DNA from: Labilibaculum sp. K2S
GTDB taxonomy: Bacteria; Bacteroidota; Bacteroidia; Bacteroidales; Marinifilaceae
NCBI RefSeq assembly: GCF_030372765.1
Contig: NZ_JAUCMW010000007.1
Span: 1 to 64,000 of the forward strand
Length of the DNA stretch: 64,000 nucleotides
Reading direction: 5' to 3'
Within the stretch, counting starts at the first letter, position 1, and each line of letters begins with the position of its first letter. The notes beneath the pieces are model-generated. The model made no database searches and had not been told where the DNA came from. It saw only the letters and a list, made by a program, of their open reading frames with translations. Shown in pieces: positions 24,987 through 33,700 of the stretch. The position numbers were made by a program, and so were the translations under genes.

Positions 24987-26951
24987 ATGAGTGAAACATT
25001 CCAATATCAAACAGAGCAGTTTGCTGATATAAAAATATTAAGATACCAGGTTCCCGGTTTTGAGAGGCTGACTGTAAGTCAGAAAGAACTGATTTACTAT
25101 TTGGCTGAAGCCGCGCGTTGTGGCCGCGACATTTTGTTCGATCAGAACAATAAAAATAACCTGAGTATTCGACGTACTTTGGAAGCGATTGCTAGATCCT
25201 ACGATGGAGATCGGGAATCGGATGAATTCAAAAGCTTTTTGGTTTATGCCAAGAGAGTTTGGTTCTCAAACGGAATTCATCATCATTATTCGATGGATAA
25301 ATTCATGCCTGAATTCTCTGAAGAGTATTTTGGAGAGTTGCTGAGCAATACAAATTACGAGTTGTTGCCTTTGTTGGAGGGAGAAGATGTTGTGGGTTTG
25401 CTGACCAGACTGGTTCCTGTTTTGTTCGATGAAGATGTGGATGCAAAACGAGTGGTTTTGAATCCTGAATCGGATTTAATAAAGGATTCTGCAAATAACT
25501 ACTATGAGGGAGTTTGTGAGAAGGAAGTGGAAGATTTTTACGCTAAAGTGGAAAAGGGAGATCTGGAAAGACCAATTTCTGCAGGTTTGAATTCCAAGTT
25601 GGTGAAGGAGAATGGTGAGCTGATTGAAAAAACATGGAAAGTGGGAGGAATGTATTCCAAGGCCATCGAAAAAATTGTGCTTTGGCTGGAGAAGGCGATA
25701 CCTGTGGCGGATAGTAAGCTGCAAAGAGAATCATTGGTGAAATTGGTGGAGTTTTATAAAACCGGCGATTTAAAAGCCTTCGATGAATATTCAATTTTAT
25801 GGGTGAAAGATTTAGATGCTCATGTGGATGTAGTAAATGGTTTTATTGAAGTGTATGGTGATGCACTGGCAATAAAAGGCAGTTGGGAATCTATCGTTAA
25901 TTTTAAAGATATTGAAGCGACCAAAAGAGCTGTGATTATTTCTGATAATGCCCAGTGGTTCGAAGATCATTCTCCTGTTGATGAACGGTTCAAGAAAAAA
26001 GAAGTGAAAGGCGTAAGTGCAAAAGTGATTACGGTTGCTATGCTGGGTGGCGACTGTCATCCGGCAACGCCGATTGGAGTTAATTTACCAAATGCAGAGT
26101 GGATTCGTAAAGAGCACGGGAGCAAATCGGTTACGATAGATAATATTACGCATGCTTATCATCAATCATCATTGAAAGGGGGAATGGTGGAAGAATTTGC
26201 ATACAGTAAAGAGGAAGTTGCAAGAGCCAAAGAGCATGGATATTTGGGTGGAAACCTGCATACAGACCTGCACGAATGTTTGGGGCATGGTTCGGGACAG
26301 TTGTTGCCTGGTGTGGGGATGGATGCATTAAAAAATTACCATTCAACTCTGGAAGAAGCCCGGGCTGATTTATTCGCCTTGTATTATATGATGGATCCTA
26401 AAATGGTTGAATTGGGATTGATGCCAAGTTTGGAGGTTGCCAAGGCAGAATACGATGGCTACATTCGTAATGGATTAATTACTCAGCTGACCAGAATTGA
26501 GTTGGGGAAAGAGATCGAGGAATCGCACATGAGAAATCGGCAGTTAATTGCCAGGTGGGTTTTTGAAAGAGGAGAATTGGATAAGGTGATTGTGAAGATG
26601 CAGGAAGAAGGGAAGACTTACTATGTTGTGAATGATTATCAAAAACTGAGAATACTATTCGGAGATTTATTGAAAGAAGTACAACGAATAAAATCGGAAG
26701 GCGATTTTGAGGCTGGTAAACGTCTGGTTGAAGATTATGCCGTGAAGGTTGATGTTGAGTTACATAAAGAGGTGAAGGAAAGATTTGAAAAGCTGAATCT
26801 GGCTGCTTATGCCGGCTTTATTAATCCTGATTATCATCCGGTTTACGAAGAAGACAAAATTGTTGATGTTACAATTTCCTATCCAATGGATTTTATGGAA
26901 CAGATGCTGGAATATGGAGAGAGGTATTCTTTTCTACCGAATATAAATTAA
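24987..26951 (+). CDS. dipeptidyl peptidase III (family M49)
   Basis: 654 residues with the M49 signature HECLGH (H429-H434) and EEARAD (456-461), the two zinc-binding motifs. No signal peptide is present, so it should be cytosolic, in contrast to some Bacteroidota relatives that carry one. It removes dipeptides from the N-terminus of oligopeptides. The spacing between the two motifs (about 21 residues) is short and fits the bacterial type. Confidence 0.92.
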   Translation: MSETFQYQTEQFADIKILRYQVPGFERLTVSQKELIYYLAEAARCGRDILFDQNNKNNLSIRRTLEAIARSYDGDRESDEFKSFLVYAKRVWFSNGIHHHYSMDKFMPEFSEEYFGELLSNTNYELLPLLEGEDVVGLLTRLVPVLFDEDVDAKRVVLNPESDLIKDSANNYYEGVCEKEVEDFYAKVEKGDLERPISAGLNSKLVKENGELIEKTWKVGGMYSKAIEKIVLWLEKAIPVADSKLQRESLVKLVEFYKTGDLKAFDEYSILWVKDLDAHVDVVNGFIEVYGDALAIKGSWESIVNFKDIEATKRAVIISDNAQWFEDHSPVDERFKKKEVKGVSAKVITVAMLGGDCHPATPIGVNLPNAEWIRKEHGSKSVTIDNITHAYHQSSLKGGMVEEFAYSKEEVARAKEHGYLGGNLHTDLHECLGHGSGQLLPGVGMDALKNYHSTLEEARADLFALYYMMDPKMVELGLMPSLEVAKAEYDGYIRNGLITQLTRIELGKEIEESHMRNRQLIARWVFERGELDKVIVKMQEEGKTYYVVNDYQKLRILFGDLLKEVQRIKSEGDFEAGKRLVEDYAVKVDVELHKEVKERFEKLNLAAYAGFINPDYHPVYEEDKIVDVTISYPMDFMEQMLEYGERYSFLPNIN

Positions 26952-26956
26952 AAAGA

Positions 26957-26990
26957 AGAGGCTGTTTCTATTGAGACAGCCTCTTTTTAT
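26957..26990. terminator. terminator between DPP III and the DUF5686-like gene
   Basis: AGAGGCTGT (26957-26965) pairs with ACAGCCTCT (26976-26984) and is followed by TTTTTA. Convergent genes flank it. It ends 10 bases from the stop of the minus-strand gene. Confidence 0.85.
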
Positions 26991-26999
26991 GAGTTCAAT

Positions 27000-29633
27000 T
27001 TAGAAATTAAATTTTAATTTAATTCCAGTATCCTGATGATGTTTACCATCAAAACTCCAGACAACCTCTACATCCAGCAAAAGGAATATTTGCGATAAAC
27101 CGTAACCAACCTCCCAATAATTCTTTTTGTCAGCATGAGTCAGGTAATTGGCAAATAGTCGTTCCTGAATGGCCAAAGAATTGTTCAGTATTGGTAATCG
27201 CTTTAGCAGAAACCGATCAGATGTGTATTGCAGGTGTGCTTCCAGATAATCTTCTGTTGTTGAGTGTTGATAGTAATCAAGTAATCGGAAAGTATCCCAT
27301 TTGTTTGCAAACATAAGTACTGGTTTACTGGTGTTAAAATGGCGGTAATCAGAAAAGAAAGTCTGTTTGTTGGTAAGGAAACTTCCGGCTCTGGCGCTAT
27401 AGTTTATGCGATCGTTAAAGCCAATATCAAATGCTTGTTTTACCGAGACTTCCAGCAGGGAATAGTCGGTTTCCGAATTAAATACATCGCTAATTCCCTG
27501 TTTATAAAGCATTGAAAATGTTGGTTGCGAATGATAGTTGACCATGTTTTTAACACCTTTTTTAATGGAGTATCGATAGCGGGGTGTATATTCTAATTGG
27601 GCAGTAAAAGTTAATGCTTTGTTGTCTCGAATCAATTCGGGATTTACGCCTGTTGGGATATTGGGTGTGTAGGCATTGTCTTTCGGACCCGTGAAATAGA
27701 ATTTATTGGTGTTGTATAATTGTTTTCTGTTGGCATACTCCAATTCCGTATGGAGATTTAATCCATTCGCCAGATCGGTTTCATGCCAGATATTCACATA
27801 GTTTTTATCATACAGTTTTAAATAGTTGTCCTTGTAGGTTAACGAAGTAATCATATTCAGCATTGGATTTATGCCTGAATCTTCATTAAAATCGACAGCT
27901 TTGCTTCCTCCTTTAATACCAATCCAAGCCCGTTTTAGTCCGTTGTAACGATACCTGCTGCTTAATGAATAATCGAGATGTTTTCGGGAGAAGGCATAAG
28001 TGAAATCAGGTGATAAATCGAAATAATGACCAATGGTATCCTTTTTAGTATATCTGAAAGGCGCAGTAAATGTAAAACCCTGAACGGTGTTGTAGGAAAT
28101 TTTATCGAAAGCAAAAAGACCTGGAGTTGTGAGTGAAGAATTTTCTTCTTTGTACTGATACGTTTTACCAAACAAAACATGTTTGAATTTAAACTTTCGA
28201 TTTGCCTGGCGAACAGAATCTTTGTATTCCGGAGTGTTGCGAACAATTTCGATCGAATCCTTTTTCGTGAAACTAATCTTTTCGTCATCCGATAGGGGGA
28301 TGGGTCTCATCTGAGTCCAGTACAAGGAATCTTTATCTTTGGCATCTTTAGCAATTTTCAGTTTTTCGATTTTAATTTCCAGTGGTTCTTTCACCTTCTC
28401 TGTGCGCTTTTCCTGATTTTCTTTTTCCATCAATCGGTACAACTTTCGCATGTCCGAGTTATTCATATCATCCTTTTCCAAAAGATTTTGAATTTCATCT
28501 TTCCGTTTTTTCTCCTTAACCGATAATATTTCTGAATCTTTCTGATTCGTAAGATCATTAACACTTTCCACCTCTTGTTTTCGAGCAAGTTCTTGTTGCT
28601 TTAAATAGTCATGATCTAAATTGGGATTTAAAACGATTTTATAATCTTTAATGGAAGCAACATAAATCATATTCACGCCAAATCCCATGCCTTTAAAATT
28701 CACATCAAAATCGAAACTTACCGGCATCCATACGCTTTCGTTAACAGGAGCATACAATTGATGCATGTGTATATCGGTCATTGGAAGATTGAGTCTTAAA
28801 TCGGCAGAATGGATGTTCCAGAAATTTTCGGCGATGTTCAGGAATCCACGAAAGAGATCTTTTCCTTTTCGTTTGGGCGTTACCTTTATTTTGTTGATCA
28901 TTCTTCCCTGATCTTCAAAAACCGATTCCAACTGAAATTTGTAGACAGAAAATGCCGTTTTATCCAAGGGTGATATGAATCCATCTTCTTTGGTATCGTA
29001 TAAGTTGGCGGTAATAAATTGCATTGGGTTGGTCTCTTCACCTAAACCTGATGAACGGACAGATATCACTTCCTCTTCAATTTTATCGGGAAGTTCGAAG
29101 TGAATTTTTGATATGTTTTCGGTTACAAAAGTCTTGTTTTCGGTAATGCCTTCTTCAGCCAGTTTCTTTTTAAAAAGCCGTGGTACACTGGTGATTTTCC
29201 CCGATCCTTTTAAATATACCGTATTGTTGTATTCGCTTACTTGCTTGGTATAATAATCACCCATGGCAATTGCTTTTCGCATTACATAGTAGGCCGGATC
29301 TTCACCGCTGGCCAATACTTTTACTTCCTTTAACTGATAAGTTTGAGGAGCCAAAGCAACATTCATTTCCACATCTTTGTCGTTGATGCTCACCTTTACA
29401 TTTTTGGTTTTAAAACCCAAATACCGGTATTCGAGCTCCCATTCGCCTTTTGGGAGGTCTAATTGATATTGTCCGTCGATATTTGAAGTTGTTCCGGTAG
29501 CCAGCGTTTTTATGTAGATATTGGCAAAGGGAATGGCATTGCCTTCGGTATCGGATATTGTACCTGTAATTTGTTGTGCATTGCTCAGTAAGGAGCATAA
29601 GAGTAGTAGGGAGCTAATTGTGAATTTGATCAT
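27000..29633 (-). CDS. carboxypeptidase-regulatory/DUF5686-like outer-membrane protein
   Basis: 877 residues with a signal peptide (SSLLLLCSLLSNAQ), a CarboxypepD_reg-like beta sandwich (~20-105: GTISDTEGNAIPFANIYI), a central charged region with a helical KEKKRKDEIQNLLEKDD stretch (~370-420), and a C-terminal half of alternating strands ending in a phenylalanine (LKFNF), as outer-membrane barrels do. This is the DUF5686 layout that I know from Bacteroidota. The function is unknown; there is no TonB plug domain or SusD partner. It runs opposite to DPP III and htpG. Confidence 0.82.
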   Translation of the reverse strand: MIKFTISSLLLLCSLLSNAQQITGTISDTEGNAIPFANIYIKTLATGTTSNIDGQYQLDLPKGEWELEYRYLGFKTKNVKVSINDKDVEMNVALAPQTYQLKEVKVLASGEDPAYYVMRKAIAMGDYYTKQVSEYNNTVYLKGSGKITSVPRLFKKKLAEEGITENKTFVTENISKIHFELPDKIEEEVISVRSSGLGEETNPMQFITANLYDTKEDGFISPLDKTAFSVYKFQLESVFEDQGRMINKIKVTPKRKGKDLFRGFLNIAENFWNIHSADLRLNLPMTDIHMHQLYAPVNESVWMPVSFDFDVNFKGMGFGVNMIYVASIKDYKIVLNPNLDHDYLKQQELARKQEVESVNDLTNQKDSEILSVKEKKRKDEIQNLLEKDDMNNSDMRKLYRLMEKENQEKRTEKVKEPLEIKIEKLKIAKDAKDKDSLYWTQMRPIPLSDDEKISFTKKDSIEIVRNTPEYKDSVRQANRKFKFKHVLFGKTYQYKEENSSLTTPGLFAFDKISYNTVQGFTFTAPFRYTKKDTIGHYFDLSPDFTYAFSRKHLDYSLSSRYRYNGLKRAWIGIKGGSKAVDFNEDSGINPMLNMITSLTYKDNYLKLYDKNYVNIWHETDLANGLNLHTELEYANRKQLYNTNKFYFTGPKDNAYTPNIPTGVNPELIRDNKALTFTAQLEYTPRYRYSIKKGVKNMVNYHSQPTFSMLYKQGISDVFNSETDYSLLEVSVKQAFDIGFNDRINYSARAGSFLTNKQTFFSDYRHFNTSKPVLMFANKWDTFRLLDYYQHSTTEDYLEAHLQYTSDRFLLKRLPILNNSLAIQERLFANYLTHADKKNYWEVGYGLSQIFLLLDVEVVWSFDGKHHQDTGIKLKFNF

Positions 29634-30015
29634 ACTTTGTTTTTGTTATTAGTAAGACTAAGACGATTGAAAGTTTGAAAAGGATACAATGGAATTTTAA
29701 TTGGCTGATATTGCTTCCTTTTGAGGATTGTAAATTTATCAAAAAAATACAATATAAGGTTAAGCAGTAGTTTCGTTTTATGATTTTTTAATAAAAAGGG
29801 ATAGTATTTAACATGCTTTTTCAGTTATCAGTAATATATAACAATGATGTGTATTAATCAGCATGTACTATTTGTCGTTTAATTGGAGAAGAACTGACAG
29901 TATTCTGAAATTTTTTCTTGTTTCCTGTCTTAATGACAGAAAATTTCTCTTGGCATAGGCTTTGACTGTTCCTCATTCGAAAAATTGTAATTCAAAAATT
30001 TAAAACAATATAATT
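29634..30015. other. divergent intergenic region before htpG
   Basis: No gene. It holds a dyad CTGTC-TTAAT-GACAG (29925-29939) about 75 bases before the htpG ATG, and a second half-site ACTGACAG at 29892-29899. These may be heat-shock control sites (inference). A weak TGGCAT-N5-TTGAC near 29951 is too poor a sigma-54 match to call. Confidence 0.5.
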
Positions 30016-32067
30016 ATGTCAACAGGAAAAATTGGTGTTACTAGTAACGATCTGTTTCCAATCATTAAGAAGTTTTTGTATTCAGATCACGATATCTTTT
30101 TGCGTGAAATTGTTTCCAATGCAGTAGATGCAACTCAAAAATTGAAAACGTTGGCTTCAACCGGCGAATTTAAGGGTGAAGTAGGAGAATTAAGAGTTTC
30201 TGTTAGTATTGATAAAGAAGCAAAGACGATTACTATTTCTGATAATGGTATTGGTATGACTCAGGAAGAGATTGAAAAATACATCAATCAGATTGCTTTT
30301 TCGGGAGCTGAAGAGTTCATGGATAAATACAAAGATCAGGCAAATGCTATTATTGGTCATTTCGGATTGGGTTTTTACTCTTCGTTTATGGTATCCGACA
30401 AGGTGGATATTGTTACTCTTTCGCACAAAGAAGGTGCCGAAGCAGTAAAATGGAGCTGTGAAGGAAATCCTGAATATACTTTAGAGAAAGTTGAGAAAGC
30501 TGAACGGGGAACTGATATTGTAATGCACATTTCGGAAGAGGAAGAAGCCTTTTTGGAAGAGAGCCGTATTCAGGAATTGTTGAACAAATATTGTAAGTTT
30601 TTACCTGTAGAAATTGCTTTTGGAAAGAAAAAGGATTGGAAAGACGGTAAGAATGTTGATACCGACGAAGACAATATTATTAACGATACAAATCCTGCAT
30701 GGACAAAGAAACCCGCTGATTTAAAGGAAGAAGATTATAGCGATTTTTACCGTCAGTTGTATCCAATGGGCGAGGATCCTTTGTTTCACATTCACCTGAA
30801 TGTTGATTATCCTTTTAACCTAACTGGTGTATTGTATTTCCCAAAAATTAAGAATAGCGTTGAAATTCAGAAGAACAAAATTCAATTGTATTGCAATCAG
30901 GTATTTGTTACCGATTCGGTGGAAGGTATTGTTCCAGAATTTTTAACCATGCTTCACGGTGTGCTTGATTCTCCGGATATTCCATTGAACGTATCCCGTT
31001 CATACCTGCAAAGTGATGGTAATGTGAAGAAAATTGCCAGTCATATTTCTAAAAAAGTTGCCGATAGCTTGAATGATATTTTCAAGAACGATCGTGCCGA
31101 TTTTGAGAAAAAATGGGATGATTTACGCATTTTCATTCAGTATGGAATGTTGACTGAAGAGAAATTCTTCGATCGTTCCAAAAAATTCATGTTGTTCAAA
31201 AATACCGAAGGAAAGTATTTTACAATGGAAGAATATGAGGCGATTATCAAGGAAAATCAGACCGATAAAGATAGTAATATCATTACTTTATATGCTACTG
31301 ATGTGGATGCTCAGTATACTTACATTGAGGCTGCAAAAGCAAAAGGATATGATGTTTTGGTGATGGACAGTCAGTTGGATAATCACTTGATTAACCACTT
31401 GGAGCAAAAAACACCAACTACAAAATATGTTCGTGTTGATTCCGATATCATTGAAAAATTGATTCAGAAAGATGAAGTGAAAGTATCTAAGCTTACTGAA
31501 GAACAAAGAAATGACTTGATTCCTGTTTTCAATTCTCATTTGCCATCGGGGAAAGTAAACTATATTGTGGCTTTCGAATCATTAGGAGCAGATGCACAAC
31601 CATTACTAATTACTCAATCGGAATTTATGCGTCGTATGAAAGATATGGCTGCCATGAATGCTGGAATGGGTTTCTATGGTGAAATGCCTGATTCTTATAA
31701 TCTGGTAGTAAACTCCGATCACGCTTTAATCGAAAACATTCTTAACGATAAGGATGCAAAAATGGGAGAGAAGCTTGCTGAGGTTTCGGCAAAATTGACT
31801 CCAATTTTAGAGGAAAGAGCTCAATTGGATGCTTTGAAAAAGGACAAGAAAGAAGAAGAAGTTCCTAAGGAGGAAAAAGATAAGATGGCTGAGGTTCAGA
31901 AACAAATTTCTGCTGTGAACGCTGAAAAAGAAGAATTGCTGAAAGGATATGGTAAGGACAATCAGTTGGTAAAACAATTAATCGACCTTGCATTGCTTGC
32001 CAACAATATGTTGAAAGGAGCAGAGTTGGCAAAATTCGTAAAACGAAGTGTTGATATGATCAAGTAA
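30016..32067 (+). CDS. htpG: Hsp90-family chaperone HtpG
   Basis: 683 residues. ATP-site motifs of the GHKL fold are present (EIVSNAVDA, DNGIGM, GHFGLGFYSSFM), then middle-domain SRSYLQSD and a C-terminal dimerisation region. A charged insert with KKDKKEEEVPKEEKDK (~610-630) fits Bacteroidota HtpG, which are longer than the 624-residue E. coli protein. An ATP-dependent chaperone of the cytosol. It has its own terminator. Confidence 0.96.
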   Translation: MSTGKIGVTSNDLFPIIKKFLYSDHDIFLREIVSNAVDATQKLKTLASTGEFKGEVGELRVSVSIDKEAKTITISDNGIGMTQEEIEKYINQIAFSGAEEFMDKYKDQANAIIGHFGLGFYSSFMVSDKVDIVTLSHKEGAEAVKWSCEGNPEYTLEKVEKAERGTDIVMHISEEEEAFLEESRIQELLNKYCKFLPVEIAFGKKKDWKDGKNVDTDEDNIINDTNPAWTKKPADLKEEDYSDFYRQLYPMGEDPLFHIHLNVDYPFNLTGVLYFPKIKNSVEIQKNKIQLYCNQVFVTDSVEGIVPEFLTMLHGVLDSPDIPLNVSRSYLQSDGNVKKIASHISKKVADSLNDIFKNDRADFEKKWDDLRIFIQYGMLTEEKFFDRSKKFMLFKNTEGKYFTMEEYEAIIKENQTDKDSNIITLYATDVDAQYTYIEAAKAKGYDVLVMDSQLDNHLINHLEQKTPTTKYVRVDSDIIEKLIQKDEVKVSKLTEEQRNDLIPVFNSHLPSGKVNYIVAFESLGADAQPLLITQSEFMRRMKDMAAMNAGMGFYGEMPDSYNLVVNSDHALIENILNDKDAKMGEKLAEVSAKLTPILEERAQLDALKKDKKEEEVPKEEKDKMAEVQKQISAVNAEKEELLKGYGKDNQLVKQLIDLALLANNMLKGAELAKFVKRSVDMIK

Positions 32068-32090
32068 TTCATCGTATTCATATAATATTT

Positions 32091-32124
32091 AACAGCCGGA
32101 CTTTATTGTTCGGCTGTTTTTTGT
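32091..32124 (+). terminator. terminator of htpG
   Basis: AACAGCCG and CGGCTGTT enclose a loop and are followed by a run of six T residues. Confidence 0.85.
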
Positions 32125-32254
32125 TATAGCAAATGCGACCGAAAGCTTGAGCTTACTATTATAAATGCTGTGTGAAAGGAGTGTGAATCCTATTTTTGCT
32201 TCTTTTCTAATACGAAAAATATTCTGGTTCACAGAAAGATGGGTTTTTTGTAAA

Positions 32255-32535
32255 TTGAAAAATGGCTCTGATCGGGGGTTGTATCTAAAAAACAGCTAAA
32301 AAATGGACCTGATCGTGGGTTGAGGTCGAAAAATAAGTTAGAAAACCACTGCGCAGGTGGTGATAGTCGTTTTAGAAATTAAAAAATAGCCCTGATCGTG
32401 GGTCGAGGTCAAAAAATAGCTTTGAAAACGACCATGCAGATGGTGATAGTCGTTTTAGCAATTAAAAAATGGACCTGATCGTGGGTTGAGGTCGAAAAAT
32501 AGTTTAGAAAACGACCGCGCAGATGATAGAGGACA
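32255..32535. repeat. 83-bp tandem repeat, about three units plus a partial one
   Basis: The phrase CCTGATCGTGGGT recurs with GATCG at 32311, 32394 and 32477, exactly 83 bp apart, with a degenerate unit at 32270. Each unit ends in a foldback; the best is AAAACGAC (32425-32432) with GTCGTTTT (32449-32456), containing an inner CCAT/ATGG. Such short foldback units near a RAYT transposase resemble REP elements. No gene is present in 32125-32635. Confidence 0.75.
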
Positions 32536-32635
32536 TTTCTCGAAAAAAGAGGGTAGGGCAATGGCTGATTTTGGAAACTTAATTCTGAAAATTGAAGTGC
32601 TTGTTGTTTTGCACCATTAGTGACTTGTTCGAGCC

Positions 32636-32911
32636 TTAATATCTTCCCAAGGGTAATCTGGTAAATCGTTTAAAGTCTCCTAGTAATAAGTCTGGTTTCT
32701 GTTCATTTACACTTCTGAATATTAAATGAACATGCTTTGTCATGATACACCATGCAAAAGTTTCCATTCCTTTATTTTGTTGACAATAACGCAAGCTATC
32801 AAGTATGATTTCTTTGTATTCTAGTCTGGTAAATACATCCAACCATTCTACTACCGCAAAGCTTACAAAATAAACTCCCTCAGGGTTTTTGAACTTATAA
32901 TTTCTACTCAT
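32636..32911 (-). pseudogene. truncated REP-associated tyrosine transposase (RAYT)
   Basis: About 91 residues from the ATG at 32911. It has the Y1/IS200-like TnpA_REP pattern: an early GVYFVSFAVVEWLDVF segment, and WCIMTKHVHLIFR containing the HUH metal-binding motif (HVH). The frame stops after FKRFT, where complete members continue for about 80 residues including the catalytic Tyr. So the nuclease is broken. It lies 100 bp from the 83-bp repeats, which it may once have moved. Confidence 0.8.
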
Positions 32912-32973
32912 GACATGATTTAGTTCGGTAATAATTAGAATAGTAAAGTAACATAAATTCATGAATACAAAAA

Positions 32974-32995
32974 AGCTTGACATTTATGTCAAGCT
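32974..32995. repeat. perfect inverted repeat beside the RAYT remnant
   Basis: AGCTTGACAT and ATGTCAAGCT are separated by TT. A second imperfect foldback lies at 33019-33062 (ACCACACGAAA with TTTCGTGCGGT). They bracket the remnant transposase on its 5' side and may be element ends. Confidence 0.55.
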
Positions 32996-33084
32996 GCATT
33001 TGTTGTTTATCAGTTATTACCACACGAAAGGATTGATTGCATCGGACTTCGTTTCGTGCGGTAGCGGGGGAAGGACTTAAGGAT

Positions 33085-33693
33085 TTACTTATTTAGGTCA
33101 ATAAAAACAAAACCTTCATTCGTAATTTTAGTTTTAGATTTATAATCACCAGAACTCCCTGTTCCGAAATGAACTACATTTTCGGCACTCTCCCAAATGG
33201 AATACATTCGAAAATACTCGCCATCTATGTAAGATGCAGACATACATTCAATTATGCTCTCGTTTTCGTCTTTGTAAAGAAATGACCCATCATTATTATA
33301 CAAAACTGCACTTATGCAGATATAATCAAAGTCAGTATAAACATCATGTAGATATAATACTATTTTGTATTTATCAGCATCTAAATAACCGAGAGGGCAC
33401 TTAAAGCCTACGCCGTCTTGCTTAAAATTGTAAGGCTCTTTTAAACTTGTAATATCAAAACTGTGGGATTTGAAAACGTGATATTTCTTAAGTGCAGAAT
33501 CATTTAGATCAAGCAGATATTCATTCTCGTTCTCTTGAGTTATTCTCACAAATAATGAATCGAATATTTTTGTATCAAGTGGATAATCTAATTTTGGTAT
33601 TGTTTGTAGATAATTATCGAAAAACACGACTTCCTGAGAACAGCCAAACAAACAAGAGTTTAGGCATATGAAAAGCAAAATAAAATATTTCAT
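33085..33693 (-). CDS. lipoprotein, candidate immunity protein for the adjacent effector
   Basis: 203 residues from the ATG at 33693; the longer frame to 33750 would run through the end of the previous gene. The start is a lipoprotein signal: MKYFILLFICLNSCLFGCSQE, lipid-attached Cys in LFGC. The mature part is a single beta-rich domain of about 180 residues that I do not recognise. It begins 7 bases after the effector stop, on the same strand. A periplasmic lipoprotein is the expected form of immunity against a peptidoglycan peptidase. Function is by position only. Confidence 0.65.
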   Translation of the reverse strand: MKYFILLFICLNSCLFGCSQEVVFFDNYLQTIPKLDYPLDTKIFDSLFVRITQENENEYLLDLNDSALKKYHVFKSHSFDITSLKEPYNFKQDGVGFKCPLGYLDADKYKIVLYLHDVYTDFDYICISAVLYNNDGSFLYKDENESIIECMSASYIDGEYFRMYSIWESAENVVHFGTGSSGDYKSKTKITNEGFVFIDLNK

Positions 33694-33700
33694 TATGTAA

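Noticed and set aside
29950..29966. Sigma-54-like TTGGCAT-N5-TTGAC before htpG
   Set aside because: The -12 GC is missing, and no sigma-54 activator context is seen.
32125..33084. CRISPR array at the 83-bp repeats
   Set aside because: Units are long and continuous with no distinct repeat-spacer alternation, and no cas genes occur; a REP-like tandem repeat fits better.
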